Shown here piece after piece: positions 62,450 to 64,000 of a stretch of DNA of 64,000 nucleotides (its first letter is position 1; each line of letters opens with the position of its first letter). This DNA comes from JAJDYQ01 sp963662865. GTDB taxonomy: Bacteria; Pseudomonadota; Gammaproteobacteria; JAJDYQ01. The stretch is from assembly GCA_963662865.1 (NCBI GenBank), contig OY759969.1, forward strand, positions 1,426,001-1,490,000. The letters are read 5' to 3'. The position numbers and the translations under genes are program-made. The notes under the pieces were generated by a model. The model saw only the letters and a program-made list of their open reading frames with translations. It had not been told where the DNA came from and made no database searches.

Positions 62450-64000
62450 CTTGCTCGGGAGTCAGTATCTCCCTGGTGCCATTAGAACCGGGTGGCCCAA
62501 CCAGACCAACCGCTTCCATTTGCTCAATCATACGGGCAGCGCGGTTATAGCCGACTTTCAGCTTGCGTTGTACACTGGAGATGGATGCCCGGCGTGATTC
62601 AAGGACAAATTGAACTGCCTGATCGTAGAGCGGGTCCGATTCGGCATCCTCTCCATCCAGGCTGACTCCTTCCGGCTTTTCTCCGGGCAGTAATATGTCG
62701 CTTTCCTGCAAGATGGAATCATCGTACTCGACACCGCCGGAGGCTTTGAGATGGCCAACCACGTTATGGACTTCCTCGTCAGATACAAATGCACCATGTA
62801 CCCGCGCCGGAATGGATGTGCCGCCCGGCAGGTACAGCATGTCACCATGGCCCAATAACTGCTCGGCGCCCATTTGATCAAGAATGGTCCGTGAGTCCAC
62901 CCTGGATGAAACCTGGAAGGCAATACGGGATGGAATATTGGCCTTAATCAGGCCGGTAATCACGTCCACCGACGGCCGCTGCGTCGCCAGAATCAGGTGG
63001 ATACCCGAGGCCCGGGCCTTTTGCGCCAGACGTGCAATCAGTTCTTCCACTTTTTTACCAACAATCATCATCATATCGGCAAATTCATCGACGATCACGA
63101 CAATAAACGGCAGTGTCTGAAGCTGTGGCCGTGTTTCATTCATGGCCTCTTCAATGTCCAACTGCATTTCTTCCGGCTTCCAGGCCGGTTCCATGATCGG
63201 TTCTCCCTTCGCCTCCGCATCTTTTACCTTGCGATTATAACCGCTGATATTGCGCACGCCCAGCGCCGCCATGAGCTGATAGCGGCGTTCCATCTCGGCA
63301 ACACACCAGCGCAGCGCATTCGAGGCATCTTTCATGTCGGTGACCACAGGGGTCAGTAAGTGCGGTATGCCTTCATAGATGGATAATTCGAGCATTTTGG
63401 GGTCAATCATGATCATGCGTACATCTGCTGAGGTACTCTTGTACAGTAAGCTCAGGATCATGGCGTTGACGGCCACTGATTTACCGGCTCCGGTGGTCCC
63501 TGCCACCAGCAGGTGCGGCATTCTGGCAAGGTCGGTAATGACTGGCAGGCCGGAAATGTCCTTCCCCAGGGCAAGCGTTAATGGCGAACCGGATTTCTCG
63601 TAGCTGTGGGATTTAATCACTTCACTGAATACTACTGTTTCCCGGTTTTCATTTGGTATTTCAAGCCCAATAACGGACTTGCCGGGAATTACTTCGACCA
63701 CGCGGACGCTCGGAACGGATAAGGCGCGCGCAATGTCTTTGGTCAGATTGGTTACCTTGCTCACCTTTAAGCCGGGTGCGGGCATTAGCTCAAAGCGGGT
63801 AATCACCGGGCCCGGCAGTACGGCTTCAACAGTCACCTCGATATTGAAGTCTCTGAATTTCATCTCGACCAACTGTGACATCGCCGCAAGCGCTTCTTCG
63901 GAATAACCACCGTCAAAAGGCCTGGGATTATCCAGTAATGAAAACGGCGGCACTTCTCCCGAATCTTCAGGTCTGTTGAACAAGCGAATCTGTTTTTCCT
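62436..64000 (-). CDS. ftsK: DNA translocase FtsK, C-terminal part (partial)
   Basis: The frame is open to the window edge, so the N-terminal membrane domain and linker are outside. The motor shows PHLLVAGTTGAGKSVAVN (Walker A) and FIVVIVDEFADMMM (Walker B), followed by LATQRPSVDVITGLIKANIP. The C-terminal gamma winged helix begins SDPLYDQAVQFVLESRRAS and contains SVQRKLKVGYNRAARMIEQM, which reads KOPS sequences. FtsK moves the chromosome ends at the septum and activates XerCD. Confidence 0.95.
   Translation of the reverse strand, partial: EKQIRLFNRPEDSGEVPPFSLLDNPRPFDGGYSEEALAAMSQLVEMKFRDFNIEVTVEAVLPGPVITRFELMPAPGLKVSKVTNLTKDIARALSVPSVRVVEVIPGKSVIGLEIPNENRETVVFSEVIKSHSYEKSGSPLTLALGKDISGLPVITDLARMPHLLVAGTTGAGKSVAVNAMILSLLYKSTSADVRMIMIDPKMLELSIYEGIPHLLTPVVTDMKDASNALRWCVAEMERRYQLMAALGVRNISGYNRKVKDAEAKGEPIMEPAWKPEEMQLDIEEAMNETRPQLQTLPFIVVIVDEFADMMMIVGKKVEELIARLAQKARASGIHLILATQRPSVDVITGLIKANIPSRIAFQVSSRVDSRTILDQMGAEQLLGHGDMLYLPGGTSIPARVHGAFVSDEEVHNVVGHLKASGGVEYDDSILQESDILLPGEKPEGVSLDGEDAESDPLYDQAVQFVLESRRASISSVQRKLKVGYNRAARMIEQMEAVGLVGPPGSNGTREILTPEQDVRI

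Overview
The window looks like a chromosomal piece of a gammaproteobacterium. The evidence is linkage of core genes: nnr-tsaE-amiB at the left edge; rapA, holB-pilZ and purF-cvpA in the middle; and a tightly overlapping ftsK-lolA-rarA-crcB operon at the right edge. I cannot name the species. A taurine uptake and dehydrogenase operon is common in marine bacteria and would suit a marine or host-associated lifestyle, but that is inference.

Layout. 1-23.2 kb is mostly core and housekeeping: cell wall (AmiB-type amidase), tRNA modification (TsaE, MnmH/SelU), a tandem CbiX protein, an RND efflux pair, a PIN/NYN protein, a short acidic exported peptide next to a periplasmic rhodanese, RapA with a coiled-coil partner, PilZ-HolB, a cyclic-nucleotide-binding/rhodanese fusion, a phosphopantetheinyl transferase, PurF-CvpA and an exported amidohydrolase. 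At 23.5-23.9 kb a good sigma70 promoter drives a degenerate tRNA-Leu-like element and an intact tRNA-Leu(CAG) with a terminator. Three 11-bp tandem repeats plus one inverted copy lie just behind it. I read this as the edge of a former integration site.

24.1-44.4 kb is a defence island, all on the minus strand. Its first unit (35.25 to 24.15 kb) looks like one continuous operon with overlaps or gaps of a few bases: Phd/YefM antitoxin, shortened RelE-like toxin, chimeric HTH protein, MmeI-like DNA methyltransferase, DExH helicase, GIY-YIG (MUG113-like) protein, HamA (DUF1837), HamB helicase, and a 49-residue protein whose start overlaps the end of hamB. It therefore joins a poorly described methyltransferase/helicase/GIY-YIG set to a Hachiman system under one regulatory module. 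The second unit (44.44 to 35.56 kb) is a DUF262/DUF1524 protein, HsdM, HsdS, HsdR and a truncated nucleotidyltransferase. It is visibly more GC-rich than the first, so the island appears to have been assembled from at least two sources. No integrase or transposase was found.

44.5-49.3 kb holds tauA-tauB-tauC-tauX-tauY (taurine import, then oxidative deamination), with a good promoter before tauA. 49.6-59.6 kb is a single GC-rich gene of about 3,330 codons for an exported repeat protein: many beta-sandwich repeats including Calx-beta type, and a C-terminal autotransporter-like barrel. A run of 27 G (C on the coding strand) lies about 23 bases before its start codon, which points to phase-variable expression. 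A degenerate repeat of about 90 bp upstream of this gene also occurs at 15.6 kb. The window ends in the ftsK-lolA-rarA-crcB operon, with ftsK cut by the edge.
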